Assembly: GCF_024199795.1 (NCBI RefSeq)
Contig: NZ_JANADK010000001.1
Coordinates: 3,038,001 to 3,102,000 of the forward strand
DNA: 64,000 bases
Direction of reading: 5' to 3'
Source of the DNA: Bradyrhizobium sp. CCGB01
Lineage (GTDB): Bacteria; Pseudomonadota; Alphaproteobacteria; Rhizobiales; Xanthobacteraceae
Shown: piece after piece, positions 41,730-50,198 of the stretch
Position numbering within the stretch: the stretch's first letter is position 1
Layout: the number at the start of each line of letters is the position of its first letter
Notes under the pieces: model-generated
What the model was told of the DNA's origin: nothing
The model's database searches: none
The model's input: the letters and a program-made list of their open reading frames with translations, nothing else
Made by a program: the position numbers and the translations under genes

Positions 41730-42392
41730 CTAATCGCCCGAATAGCGCTGCTCGGCCCAGGGATCGCCGCGATTATGATAGCCGCGGACTTCCCAGAAAC
41801 CCGGCGCATCCTCGGTCAGGAATTCGATCGCCTGGAGCCACTTTGCGCTCTTCCAGAAATACAGATGCGGCACGACCAGCCGAACCGGGCCGCCGTGTTC
41901 GTCCGACAACGGCTGACCCGACCAACTGTGGGCGAGCAGCGCGTCCTCGGCGGCAAAGTCCTCGAGCGCGAGGTTGGTGGTGTAGCCGTCATAGGAGTGC
42001 AGGACGACGAAGCGCGCATCGGCTCGCGGCTGGCAAGCTGCGAGCAACTCGCGCGTCGCAAGCCCTTCCCACTCATTGTCGTAGCGCGACCAGGTCGTCA
42101 CGCAGTGGATGTCGGAGGTGAATCGGTCCTGCTTCCGTGCAGTGAACTCCGCGAAGGTCCAGAACACGGGATTCTCGATCGCACCATAGACGTCGAGCCG
42201 CCAGCGCTCGCGCGACACCGGGGGCACGACGCCGAGATCGAGCACCGGCCAGTCTTTTGTCAGATGCTGGCCGGGCGGCAGGCGTTGGTCTTCCGGACGC
42301 GTGATCTTGCCGGTGAGGAAGCGGCCCTCGCGCGCCCATTTCTCCTTGGTGCGCGTCAGCTTGCTGTCGGGCGGCTCGTTGTCGTCGGCCAT
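41730..42392 (-). CDS. sulfite oxidase-like molybdopterin oxidoreductase
   Basis: Protein of 220 residues with the sulfite oxidase-type molybdopterin domain. The likely Mo-binding Cys is Cys97 in SDIHCVTTWSRYDNEW. Other family segments are WTFAEFTARKQ, YDGYTTNL and GPVRLVVPHLYFWKSAKWLQAIEFL near the C-terminus. There is no Tat signal, so it is probably cytoplasmic, like the YuiH-type group. Its natural substrate is unknown. It starts three bases after the stop of the MHS transporter gene. Confidence 0.88.
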   Translation of the reverse strand: MADDNEPPDSKLTRTKEKWAREGRFLTGKITRPEDQRLPPGQHLTKDWPVLDLGVVPPVSRERWRLDVYGAIENPVFWTFAEFTARKQDRFTSDIHCVTTWSRYDNEWEGLATRELLAACQPRADARFVVLHSYDGYTTNLALEDFAAEDALLAHSWSGQPLSDEHGGPVRLVVPHLYFWKSAKWLQAIEFLTEDAPGFWEVRGYHNRGDPWAEQRYSGD

Positions 42393-42395
42393 GAG

Positions 42396-43718
42396 CTACT
42401 CGTGGCGATGCATCGCGGAGGCGTGCTTGGTGTCGCGCATGGTGGAATAGATGATCAGCGACAGGAAAATGACGCCGGCGAGATAGTAGTAGAACCACTC
42501 CTCATGCCCAATGCTCTTGAAATAGAGCGCAATCGCGGGTGCCGTGCCGCCGAAGATCGAGACGGTGATGGCATAGGGCAGGCCGACGCCGAGGGCGCGG
42601 ACATTGGTCGGGAACAGCTCGGCCTTCACCACCGCGTTGATCGAGGTGTAGCCGGCCACGAAGAGCCAGGCGGCGCAGATCAGGATGAACGCGATGAAGG
42701 GCGACTTGGTCTCCTTCAGCGTCATCAGCAGCGGCACGGTTGCGAGCGTGCCGGCGACGCCGAAGAAGATCAAGAGCGGCTTGCGACCGATCCTGTCGGA
42801 GATGGCGCCGTAGATCGGCTGCAGGATGGTTGCGAAGATCAGCGTGCCGAAGATCACGAAGGTGGTCTGGTCCTCGGTCAGCCCGACCGAGAGCTTGACG
42901 AAGGTCTGCATGTAGGTGGTGAAGGTGTAGAAAGCCGCGGTGCCGCCGGCAGTGAGGCCGACCACGAGGAGCAGCTCGCGGGGATAGCGCAAGAGGTTGG
43001 TGATCGAGCCGGTCGGCTTCACCACCTTCTTGGCTTCCTCGAAAGCCTCGGTTTCGTGCAGATTGCGCCGCATGACTGCGGCAAAGATCGCGAGTGCCGC
43101 GCCGATCGCGAACGGGATGCGCCAGCCCCAGGCTTTCAGCTCCTCCGGCGTGAGGAAGACCTTTTGCAGCAGCAGGAGCACGATGATGGCGGTGAGCTGG
43201 CCGCCGATCAGCGTGACGTACTGGAAGCTCGAATAGAAGCCACGATGCTTGGGATCGGCGACCTCGCTCAGATAGGTGGCGCTGGCGCCGTATTCGCCGC
43301 CGAGGCTCAGGCCCTCGATCACGCGGGCCAGCGCGAGGATCACGGGGGCCGCAAAGCCGATGGTTGCATAGGTCGGCGTCAGGGCGATGATCAGCGAGCC
43401 GAAGCACATGAAGACCACCGACAGCGTGAGCGAGATGCGGCGGCCGAAATGATCGGCGAGATAGCCGAAAAACCAACCGCCCAGGGGCCGCATCAGAAAG
43501 GTCGCCGCGAACACGACCGCGACGTTCAATTGCTGCACGACAGGGTCGTTGCCGGGAAAGAAGGCGGGAGCGAAATAAAGCGCGAACGCCGTATAGGCGT
43601 AGAAATCGTACCATTCGACGAGATTGCCGATCGAGCCGATCAAGATCGCCTTGATCCGCCGTTCGGCGTCGGCGATGTCAATGTGGTCGGAGGCCGGTTG
43701 GGTTGCTTGCACTGTCAC
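42396..43718 (-). CDS. MHS/MFS transporter, alpha-ketoglutarate permease-like
   Basis: Transporter of 440 residues with about twelve helices, in the metabolite:H+ symporter group of the major facilitator superfamily. The N-terminal motif is IGNLVEWYDFYAYTAFALYFAPAFFPG and the loop-2/3 signature is GYLADHFGRRISL; EGLSLGGEYGASATYLSEVAD and GAISDRIGRKPLLI are further hallmarks of this group. Relatives import alpha-ketoglutarate, shikimate or similar acids. It lies 28 bases after the P450 gene and is likely to bring in the substrate of that enzyme. Confidence 0.92.
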   Translation of the reverse strand: MTVQATQPASDHIDIADAERRIKAILIGSIGNLVEWYDFYAYTAFALYFAPAFFPGNDPVVQQLNVAVVFAATFLMRPLGGWFFGYLADHFGRRISLTLSVVFMCFGSLIIALTPTYATIGFAAPVILALARVIEGLSLGGEYGASATYLSEVADPKHRGFYSSFQYVTLIGGQLTAIIVLLLLQKVFLTPEELKAWGWRIPFAIGAALAIFAAVMRRNLHETEAFEEAKKVVKPTGSITNLLRYPRELLLVVGLTAGGTAAFYTFTTYMQTFVKLSVGLTEDQTTFVIFGTLIFATILQPIYGAISDRIGRKPLLIFFGVAGTLATVPLLMTLKETKSPFIAFILICAAWLFVAGYTSINAVVKAELFPTNVRALGVGLPYAITVSIFGGTAPAIALYFKSIGHEEWFYYYLAGVIFLSLIIYSTMRDTKHASAMHRHE

Positions 43719-43746
43719 GTCCGGCCTCTCCGCTGTTTGGAAAGGC

Positions 43747-44967
43747 CTACATCGCCTTTCCGAGCAGAAATGGCAACTGTCGGGGACCTCTCACGGTGCC
43801 CTGTGACCAGGTCACCGTGCCTGCTGGATCGAGGGCGAAGTCCGGAATTCGCTTCAGCCATTCCTCCAGCGCAACCTGCATCTCCATGCGCGCAAGGTTG
43901 GAACCGACGCAGCGGTGGATGCCAAGGCCGAAGGCGGCGTGGCGGTTCTCGCGGCGATCGATCACGACTTTGTCAGCGTCCGGAAACATTTTTGGATCAC
44001 GGTTGGCGGCCGGGAAGGACAAGAGCACCATGTTCCCGGCCTTGACCGGGCAGCCCGAGATCGTGGTCTCCTTGACCACCTCGCGGGCCATCGTCACCGG
44101 CGAGTAGGCCCGCAGCAGCTCTTCCACCGCGGTCGGGATCAGCCCGGGCTCGGCGATCAGGCGCTCGCGGTCGGCCGGCGTCCTGGCGAGATGCCAGAGC
44201 GAGGAGCCAATCGCGCTCCATGTGGTGTCGATGCCCGCGATCAGGAGCAGCCGCAGCGAACCCAGCACGTGGGACTCTTCCAGCGGCTGGCCTTCCCGGT
44301 CCTTGGCATTCATCAGGTAGGAGATGAGATCGTCGGTCGGCTTCGACCTGCGCGCCTCGATATGCGTCCTGAAATAGTCGCTCATCTCGTGGACGGCCTG
44401 GAGCAGCATATTCTCGTCCTTGATGCCGAGCTCCAGGATCATGTGGATCCAGTTGATGAACAGGTCGCTGTCGCTCTCGGGGATGCCGAGCATATGGGCG
44501 ATCGCGCGCACCGGAATGTGCTTGGTATAACGCGCGGCTGCGTCGACCCGGCCTTCGGCGATGAAGTCGTCGATCAGCTCGTTGCAGATGGCGCGGACCC
44601 GCGGCTCGAGCTTCTTCATCGCGTCTGGCGTGAACGGCGGCAGCAGCAATTGCTTGGCCGGCTTGTGCACGGGCGGATCCGAGGTGATCGGCGGCGCCGC
44701 GTTCCTGGCGACCTCGGGCCGGACGTCACGGACGATGATACGGCGCGAGGAGAAATGCTCGGTGTCGTTGGCGATCTCGCGCACGGCCTCGTAGGTGGTC
44801 GGCATGTAGCAGCCGAGAAAACGCTCGGTATGCACGACCGGGCTCGCGGCGCGCAGCTCCTCCCAGATCGGGAAGGGATCGTCCGTCCATTGCGGATCGG
44901 TGTGGTCGAAATCATGCACCCAGTCGGTCACGGGCGGATGGGCGGCGGGCTGGCTGACGTCGGACAT
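43747..44967 (-). CDS. cytochrome P450, class I bacterial type
   Basis: P450 of 406 residues with no reductase domain, needing separate redox partners. The I-helix motif is AGIDTT (about 244-249), the ExxR is EELLR (about 282-286), and the heme loop is FGLGIHRCVGSNLAR with Cys353 as ligand. The PERF-like region is RRENRHAAFG. ATG 44967 is chosen for the site GAGGAA upstream; a start 12 residues earlier (45003) is possible. The ferredoxin gene 57 bases upstream is the probable electron donor. The MHS transporter downstream suggests an organic acid substrate. Confidence 0.93.
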   Translation of the reverse strand: MSDVSQPAAHPPVTDWVHDFDHTDPQWTDDPFPIWEELRAASPVVHTERFLGCYMPTTYEAVREIANDTEHFSSRRIIVRDVRPEVARNAAPPITSDPPVHKPAKQLLLPPFTPDAMKKLEPRVRAICNELIDDFIAEGRVDAAARYTKHIPVRAIAHMLGIPESDSDLFINWIHMILELGIKDENMLLQAVHEMSDYFRTHIEARRSKPTDDLISYLMNAKDREGQPLEESHVLGSLRLLLIAGIDTTWSAIGSSLWHLARTPADRERLIAEPGLIPTAVEELLRAYSPVTMAREVVKETTISGCPVKAGNMVLLSFPAANRDPKMFPDADKVVIDRRENRHAAFGLGIHRCVGSNLARMEMQVALEEWLKRIPDFALDPAGTVTWSQGTVRGPRQLPFLLGKAM

Positions 44968-45024
44968 CTCGGATTCCTCGGGCTCGTGTTCGCTGAAAAG
45001 CACGCGGGGCGCGTTGAGCCCGCG

Positions 45025-45234
45025 CTACTCCTCGATCACATCGATCGCAATTTCCGGGCAGTTGGATTTGGCAAGCCAGGCCTTGTCTTCGAGGCCGGGC
45101 GGCACAGTGCCGTCCCCCGCTTCATGGGCGTTGCCGTATTCGTCGAGTTCGAACAGTTCAGGCGCCAGCGCCTTGCAGCGCGCGTGGCCCTGGCACTTGT
45201 CGGGATCGACGTGAACCCTCAGACGCTCTGTCAT
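45025..45234 (-). CDS. small ferredoxin, CxxHxxC type, partner of the P450
   Basis: Ferredoxin of 69 residues. The cluster ligands are in CQGHARC (Cys14, His17, Cys20) and a downstream CP (Cys59), the CxxHxxC...CP arrangement of P450-associated [3Fe-4S] or His-containing ferredoxins. Acidic surface residues are plentiful (ELFELDEYGNAHEAGDG). ATG 45234 starts MTERLRVHVDPDKC; residues upstream do not resemble the family. It is the first gene of the minus-strand run and is followed by the P450 gene. A ferredoxin reductase is not encoded nearby. Confidence 0.93.
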   Translation of the reverse strand: MTERLRVHVDPDKCQGHARCKALAPELFELDEYGNAHEAGDGTVPPGLEDKAWLAKSNCPEIAIDVIEE

Positions 45235-45348
45235 GGCGGCTTCCTCGGTCGTGTATGCGCGGGGGGCCCGAAGGGCGGCGCGCGTTCCTCGTGTCAATTT
45301 ATTCGCGGCACTTGCCGCTCGTTCTAAGTTATATGCTATTACATTCGC

Positions 45349-45365
45349 GACAGGCTTCCCCTGTC
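45349..45365. promoter_or_regulatory. inverted repeat in the ferredoxin/TetR divergent region
   Basis: GACAGG and CCTGTC form a perfect 6-bp inverted repeat with a 5-base spacer, about 30 bases before the TetR start. AT-rich sequence to its left (TTATATGCTATTACATT) could hold the promoter elements. A TetR operator is the natural reading, but the arms are short. Confidence 0.35.
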
Positions 45366-45394
45366 AAGCGCAAACTTATAGGCTTCGCCGCGAC

Positions 45395-46042
45395 ATGCGT
45401 TCACAACTCGCTCGCAAGCCCGGGAACACCTACCACCACGGCGACCTCCGCGACGCCCTGATCAAGGCCGCGTTGCGCGAGGCCGAGCAGGGCGGCGCCG
45501 AGGCGATCAGCATCAAGGCGCTGGCAAAACAGCTCGGCGTCTCGCAGCCGGCGCCGTATCGGCATTTTGCCGACCGTGATGCGCTGCTAACGGCAGTGAC
45601 GGCGGAGGCGTTCCGGCAGCTCAGTGCACTTCTGCGCGAGGCGATGGCGAAGCCGTCGAAGCAATCGAAACTGTCGCGGCTGGCGCAGGCAACGCTGGAT
45701 TTCGGTCTGCGCCGTAACGGCATCTATCGCCTGATGTTCGCGTCGCGCACCGTATCGTGCGCGACCAAGGGCAGCGAGCTGCATGAGGCGACGCGCGAGA
45801 CCTTTGGGCTCGTGATCGAGGCGCTGGAGGCGCCGGCAGTTGGCTATTTGCGCGAACGGCAAGCACTCAAGATCTGGGCGGCGCTGCATGGCGTCGTGAT
45901 GCTGGCGGAGCAGGGGCTGTTCACCGGCGAGGCGGCGCATGCCACGCGCGAAGAGCTGGTCGAGGATTTTGTGAACGAAACGAAGGCTGCGCTTGCGGTC
46001 GCGATCAAGGACGCACGGCGTCGAAAGAAGGCCGGCGCTTAA
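45395..46042 (+). CDS. TetR/AcrR family transcriptional regulator
   Basis: Regulator of 215 residues. The N-terminal HTH reads YHHGDLRDALIKAALREAEQGGAEAISIKALAKQLGVSQPAPYRHFADRDALLTAV, the typical TetR_N signature. The C-terminal ligand domain is of the WHG type seen in several members (RNGIYRLMFASRTV, WAALHGVVMLAEQGLF). ATG 45395 gives the N-terminus MRSQLARKPGNTYHHG. It is divergent from the ferredoxin-P450 run, which it may control. Its 3' end overlaps the convergent racemase gene by four bases. Confidence 0.9.
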   Translation: MRSQLARKPGNTYHHGDLRDALIKAALREAEQGGAEAISIKALAKQLGVSQPAPYRHFADRDALLTAVTAEAFRQLSALLREAMAKPSKQSKLSRLAQATLDFGLRRNGIYRLMFASRTVSCATKGSELHEATRETFGLVIEALEAPAVGYLRERQALKIWAALHGVVMLAEQGLFTGEAAHATREELVEDFVNETKAALAVAIKDARRRKKAGA

Positions 46043-46677
46043 GGCTTCGCCTTCAGCAGCCTGATCAGCTTGTCGACAGCACTGTCAGGTGTGGTCACGA
46101 CGGGACGGCCGGTGGCCTCCGCGACCAGCGGCGCCGTTGCCGCGATGCTGAACTGGGCGAGCGCGATGACGTCGCAATCACGCAGATCGCGCGAAGCTTC
46201 GACAATCAGCCGGTCGTGCGTGGCGCGATCGCCGCGGTCGAGCGCGGCCAGCGCGCCTTCGGCAAGCTTCGGTACGATCTGGACGGAGGCGGGAAACTCC
46301 GGCGGCATCGAGACCAGCGTCGGCGGGAAGGTCGAGAGCAGGCCGATCCTCTTGCCCATCGTCACCGCGCGCTCGATCATGGCCTCGTTCGGCTTGAGCA
46401 CCGGCATCGGCGCATGTGTGCGCGCGACGGCCTCGATGCAGGGACCGAAGGCCGAGCAGGTGAACAGGATTCCATCGGCTCCGGTCGCTGCCGCATAGTC
46501 CCCGAGCGCGAGGAAGCGCTCGGTCATGGCATCGTTGAGCGCGCCGTCGCGCGCCAGATCCGCCGACAGGCTGTCGTCGAGCAGGTTCATCAGCCGCGCT
46601 TCGGGCCACGCGTTTGCGAACGCCGCCTCGATCGGGGCGATGGAATGCTTGAGTGCGTGGATCAGGGCGATGCGCAT
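46039..46677 (-). CDS. aspartate/glutamate racemase family protein
   Basis: Protein of 212 residues. The two catalytic-type cysteines are in FTCSAFGPCIEAV and the later region near ASRDLRDCDVIALAQFSIAATA. Other family segments are MRIALIHALKHSIAPIE and GRPVVTTPDSAVDKLIRL. Members include Asp/Glu, hydantoin and arylmalonate enzymes; the substrate is open. It converges on the TetR gene and is separated from aapJ by an intergenic repeat, so the two are probably on different transcripts or end at that repeat. Confidence 0.83.
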   Translation of the reverse strand: MRIALIHALKHSIAPIEAAFANAWPEARLMNLLDDSLSADLARDGALNDAMTERFLALGDYAAATGADGILFTCSAFGPCIEAVARTHAPMPVLKPNEAMIERAVTMGKRIGLLSTFPPTLVSMPPEFPASVQIVPKLAEGALAALDRGDRATHDRLIVEASRDLRDCDVIALAQFSIAATAPLVAEATGRPVVTTPDSAVDKLIRLLKAKP

Positions 46678-46690
46678 GGGCTCGGTGCTT

Positions 46691-46855
46691 CTTCTCCCTC
46701 TGCCCGTTCTTGCGGGGAGAGGGGTGGGGTGAGGGGCTCTAGCGGCGCAAAAAGTGAAGGTTGGACTCGCGGAGAGTCCTCCTCACCCGGATTGCGCCGG
46801 ACGATGCCTCGCATCGCCGGGGCAATCCGACCTCTCCTCGCAGGCGGGGAGAGGT
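46691..46855. repeat. intergenic repeat with GCGGGGAGAG hairpins (copy 2)
   Basis: Shares GCGGGGAGAGG, GGACTCGCGGAGAGTCC and CCTCTCCTCGC..GCGGGGAGAGG with the repeat at 29119-29260, in a different arrangement, and also carries GATGCCTCGCATCGCCGGGGC. It lies between the aapJ stop and the racemase start on the minus strand. Confidence 0.75.
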
Positions 46856-46862
46856 GAACTCC

Positions 46863-47873
46863 TTACTTGAACGGCACCGCGTACATCAGGCCGCCCTTGC
46901 TCCAGAGGCCGTTGAGGCCGCGGTCGAGCTTGAGCGGGCTCGCCTTGCCGACATTGCGTTCATAGATCTCGCCGTAATTGCCGCCGGCCTTGATCACTGT
47001 CACCAGCCATTTGTTGTCGAGTCCCAGCCGGGAGCCGAGATCGCCAGAGGCCCCCAACAGCCGCTGGATCGCGGGTGTCTGCGACTTCGTCATCTCATCG
47101 ACATTGGCCTGCGTGACGCCGAGCTCCTCGGCCTCGATCAGGCCGTAGTGCAGCCAGGTGACGATGTCGCTCCAGACCTCGTCGCCGTTGCGGGTGAAGG
47201 GGCCGAGCGGCTCCTTGCTGATGGTCTGCGGCAGCACGACGTAGTCGGCCGGGTTCGGCGCCGCAGTCGTGACGGCGCCGGCGAGCGCGGAAGCGTCCTG
47301 GGTCATGGCATCGCAGCGGCCGCCGAAGAAGGTCTGGTACATCGTATCGACGCGGTCGAACACCAGCGGCTTCCAGTCGATGCCGTTGGCGCGGCCGTAA
47401 TCGCCGAGCGTGACCTCATGAGTGGTGCCTTGCGCGACGCAGACGGTGGCGCCCTTGAGGTCCTTCAGCTCCTTCACGCCGAGGTCCTTCTTCACCACAA
47501 AACCCTGGCCGTCGTAGAAATTGATCGGCCCTTGCCGCAGGCCCAGCGTGACACCCCGCAAGTACGTCTGGGTCGAGTTGCGGTAGAGCACGTCGATCTC
47601 GCCCGATTGCAGCGCAGTGAAACGGTTCTGCGCGGTCAGCGAGACGTAACGCACCTTGTTGGCATCGCCGAGCACGCCAGCGGCGAGCGCGCGGCAATAA
47701 TCGACGTCGAGGCCCTTGTAATTGCCTTGCGAGTCCGGTGCGGAGAAGCCGGCAAAGCCGGCGCTGACGCCGCACACCAGCGTGCCGCGGCTCTTCACCG
47801 TGTCGAGCGTCGCCGCCGACGCGACGACCGTCGATGCCGCGAGCAAGCCCGCTGCGATAACCACTTTCCTCAT
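46863..47873 (-). CDS. aapJ: polar amino acid ABC transporter binding protein, AapJ-like
   Basis: Periplasmic binding protein of 336 residues, typical for AapJ. Residues 1-20 are a Sec signal peptide (MRKVVIAAGLLAASTVVASA). The mature part has TLDTVKSRGTLVCGVSAGFAGFS, SAPDSQGNYKGLDVDYCRALAAGVLGD and RYVSLTAQNRFTALQSGEIDVLYRN, and the amino acid-specific QGTTHEVTLGDY and TISKEPLGP segments. The AapJ family binds a broad set of L-amino acids. It lies 12 bases after the aminotransferase gene and is the last gene of a minus-strand operon with RpiR at its head. The permeases are on the opposite strand. Confidence 0.9.
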   Translation of the reverse strand: MRKVVIAAGLLAASTVVASAATLDTVKSRGTLVCGVSAGFAGFSAPDSQGNYKGLDVDYCRALAAGVLGDANKVRYVSLTAQNRFTALQSGEIDVLYRNSTQTYLRGVTLGLRQGPINFYDGQGFVVKKDLGVKELKDLKGATVCVAQGTTHEVTLGDYGRANGIDWKPLVFDRVDTMYQTFFGGRCDAMTQDASALAGAVTTAAPNPADYVVLPQTISKEPLGPFTRNGDEVWSDIVTWLHYGLIEAEELGVTQANVDEMTKSQTPAIQRLLGASGDLGSRLGLDNKWLVTVIKAGGNYGEIYERNVGKASPLKLDRGLNGLWSKGGLMYAVPFK

Positions 47874-47885
47874 TTTACTCTCCCC

Positions 47886-49235
47886 TCAGTGATTGACACT
47901 ACGCAACACGTTGTCGACGGTCGTGCCGAGCTTGTCGACGATCTGGTCGATTTCCTCCGCAGAGGTGATGTAGGGCGGCGCCAGCAGCACATGGTCGCCG
48001 CGGACGCCGTCCGCGGTGCCGCCGCCGGGATAGCAGCCGAGCCCGTTGGCGAACGCTTCCGCCTTGATCTTCTGGTTCAGCTTGAGCGCGGGATCGAACG
48101 AGGTGCGGCTGGCACGATCGGCGACGAGCTCGATCGCCCAGAACAGGCCGCGGCCCCTGATGTCGCCGACATGCCGATGATTGCCGAAGCGCTCGATCAG
48201 CCGTTGCTCGAGCTGCTTGCCGCGCTCCTTCACGCGGCCGAGCAGGCCGTCCTCGCGGATCACGTCCTGCACCGCGAGCGCCGCCGCGCAGGCGAGGGGA
48301 TGTGCGAGATAAGTGTGGCCGTGCTGGAACGCGCCCGATCCGGCGCGGATGGTGTCGACGATCTTGCCGCTTGCGAGCATCGCGCCGATCGGCTGGTAGC
48401 CGCCGCCGAGCCCCTTTGCGATCGCCTGGATGTCCGGGGCCACGCCTTCCTGCTCCCAGGCATGCGTTGTGCCGGTGCGGCCCATGCCGGACATCACCTC
48501 ATCGAGGATGAGCAGCGCGCCGTGCCGGTCGCAGATTTCGCGCACGGCCTTGAAGTAGCCGTCCGGTGCCGTCACGGCGCCAGCGGTGGCGCCGACCACG
48601 GGTTCGGCCAGGAACGCCGCGACGGTATCCGGGCCAAGCCGCTGGAACTCGGCTTCGAGCTCGGCGGCGAGCCGCGCCACGAATTGCGCGTCAGACTCGC
48701 TGTCGTGCTTCTCGTGATAGGCGAAGGCCGGCGTCACATGGCTGAAAGCGCCGGAGAGCAGCGGCGCATAGGGGGCGCGCCGCCAGGCATTGCCGCCGGC
48801 GGCGAGCGCGCCGAGCGTGTTGCCGTGATAGCTCTGCCGCCGCGCGATGAAGTGCTGCCGCTGGGGCTCGCCGCGCTCGATGAAATATTGCCGCGCCAGC
48901 TTGATGCTGGCCTCGATCGCCTCCGACCCGCCGCTGACGAAATAGGCATAGGCGAGACCGCCGGGTTCGTGGCCGACCAGCGTCTCGGCCAGCGCCTCGG
49001 CCGGCTCGGAGGAGAAGAAGGCGGTGTGCGCATAGGCCAGCGTCGAGGCCTGCTTCGCCATCGCCGCGATCACGCGCGGATGCTGATGGCCGAGGCAGGA
49101 GACGGCAGCGCCGCCGGAGGCGTCGATCACACGCCGGCCGTCCTCGGCGAAGAGATAGACGCCTTCGCCGCCGATCGCCTTGGGCGGCGTTTCGCGCAAT
49201 GAGCGGTGCAGCACGCGGCTGGTGCGAGCGGCCAT
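47886..49235 (-). CDS. class III aminotransferase
   Basis: PLP enzyme of 449 residues of the class III (omega) aminotransferase type. The pyridoxal site is LLILDEVMSGMGRTGTTHAWEQEGVAPDIQAIAKGLGGGYQPIGAML, with the Lys of AKGLGGG as Schiff base. Other hallmarks are FVSGGSEAIEASIKLARQYF and FIARRQSYHGNTLGALAAGGN. The substrate is not deducible; an amino acid or omega-amino acid is expected. Coupled to aapJ and the RpiR regulator, it probably deaminates a compound imported by the AapJQM system. Confidence 0.93.
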   Translation of the reverse strand: MAARTSRVLHRSLRETPPKAIGGEGVYLFAEDGRRVIDASGGAAVSCLGHQHPRVIAAMAKQASTLAYAHTAFFSSEPAEALAETLVGHEPGGLAYAYFVSGGSEAIEASIKLARQYFIERGEPQRQHFIARRQSYHGNTLGALAAGGNAWRRAPYAPLLSGAFSHVTPAFAYHEKHDSESDAQFVARLAAELEAEFQRLGPDTVAAFLAEPVVGATAGAVTAPDGYFKAVREICDRHGALLILDEVMSGMGRTGTTHAWEQEGVAPDIQAIAKGLGGGYQPIGAMLASGKIVDTIRAGSGAFQHGHTYLAHPLACAAALAVQDVIREDGLLGRVKERGKQLEQRLIERFGNHRHVGDIRGRGLFWAIELVADRASRTSFDPALKLNQKIKAEAFANGLGCYPGGGTADGVRGDHVLLAPPYITSAEEIDQIVDKLGTTVDNVLRSVNH

Positions 49236-49238
49236 GGG

Positions 49239-50111
49239 TCAACCTTTCTCTGAGACGTAGGTGGAGGCGGCGGCGAGCCGCGCCTCGGTAGTTTCCAGGC
49301 GCTTCTTCGCGGCCACGCCGCCGAGCGAGAACGTCACCGCGGCGAGCGATTGTGCGATCGCGATGGCGCCGGTCAGGCTGGGGAAGAAGCCGGGGGAAGA
49401 GGCCGCCTCGAACAGCAGCACGTGGTCGGCGCCTTCGGCCATCGGCGCCGACAGGCTGTCCGCGATCGCGATCAGCGTTGCGCCGCCGCGATGGCCGGCT
49501 TGCGCGACGCGGACGCTCGCATGCGTATAGGGCAGGAACCCGATGACGATGACGGCCTCGCCGGGCCGGAACGCGCCGAGATCGAGATCGTCGGGGCCGG
49601 ACACGCCGACGAGTTGCACCTGCTCGGGGCGAAACAGCCGCAGTTCGTAGTTCAGCAGCTCCGCGACGCTGCGGCAGCTGCGATAGCCGGCAATCCAGAT
49701 CCGCTTGGCCTCGTGCAGCGCGCGGGCCGCGTCCGCGATTGGCTGTGCCGGAATACGCGGAAGGCCGGCGGCCTCGGCCTCGAGCTTGTCGGTGACGAAC
49801 GCGGCATCCGCGTTGGGGCCGTGACGGCGGCTCCGGGCGCGGCCGGAGAAGGGCGAGGTCTGCGACGGCCGCCGCGCCTCGGTCAGAGCTGCGCGGAGTT
49901 CGTCCCAGCCCGAATAGCCGATCGCCTTGGCAAGCCGGGTGAATGCGGCGGGGTCGGCGCCGGCCTCGGCGGCGAGATCGCGCATCGATCGGGTGGTGGC
50001 GTCGTAGTCATTGGCGGCGACGAAGCGGCCGACCTCCTGCAGGCGCAGGGGGAGCGATGGCAACGCAATGCGCAGTTCGCTCAAGGGCGAGGATTTCGCG
50101 GGCTCGGCCAT
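49239..50111 (-). CDS. MurR/RpiR family transcriptional regulator
   Basis: Regulator of 290 residues. The HTH_6 domain is at the N-terminus (LRIALPSLPLRLQEVGRFVAANDYDATTRSMRDLAAEAGADPAAFTRLAKAIGYSGWDELRAAL). A SIS domain follows (IWIAGYRSCRSVAELLNYELRLF, then GEAVIVIGFLPYTHASVRVAQAGHRGGATLIAIADS and APMAEGADHVLLF). The SIS pocket usually binds a phosphosugar, but many relatives act on amino acid or taurine operons. It starts 87 bases from the aapQ start on the other strand and shares the operator at 50120-50148. Confidence 0.9.
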   Translation of the reverse strand: MAEPAKSSPLSELRIALPSLPLRLQEVGRFVAANDYDATTRSMRDLAAEAGADPAAFTRLAKAIGYSGWDELRAALTEARRPSQTSPFSGRARSRRHGPNADAAFVTDKLEAEAAGLPRIPAQPIADAARALHEAKRIWIAGYRSCRSVAELLNYELRLFRPEQVQLVGVSGPDDLDLGAFRPGEAVIVIGFLPYTHASVRVAQAGHRGGATLIAIADSLSAPMAEGADHVLLFEAASSPGFFPSLTGAIAIAQSLAAVTFSLGGVAAKKRLETTEARLAAASTYVSEKG

Positions 50112-50119
50112 GAAACATT

Positions 50120-50148
50120 TGTTGCACGCTTTTGAGATTGGTGCAACA
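50120..50148. promoter_or_regulatory. RpiR operator candidate
   Basis: TGTTGCAC at 50120-50127 and GTGCAACA at 50141-50148 form a perfect 8-bp inverted repeat with a 13-base spacer. It lies between the divergent rpiR and aapQ starts, close to the rpiR ATG. The symmetrical position suggests autoregulation and control of both operons. Confidence 0.65.
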
Positions 50149-50198
50149 GTTGACGTGCGCTGCCGGAAATCGTTGCTCGTGAAAAGGATTTTTGTGCT

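Noticed and set aside
41775..44045. Open frame of 756 codons on the plus strand
   Set aside because: It runs antisense through the molybdoenzyme, MHS transporter and P450 genes, which have clear motifs; composition is that of a shadow.
46761..49202. Open frame of 813 codons on the plus strand
   Set aside because: Antisense to aapJ and the aminotransferase, both with strong family signatures; no motif of its own.
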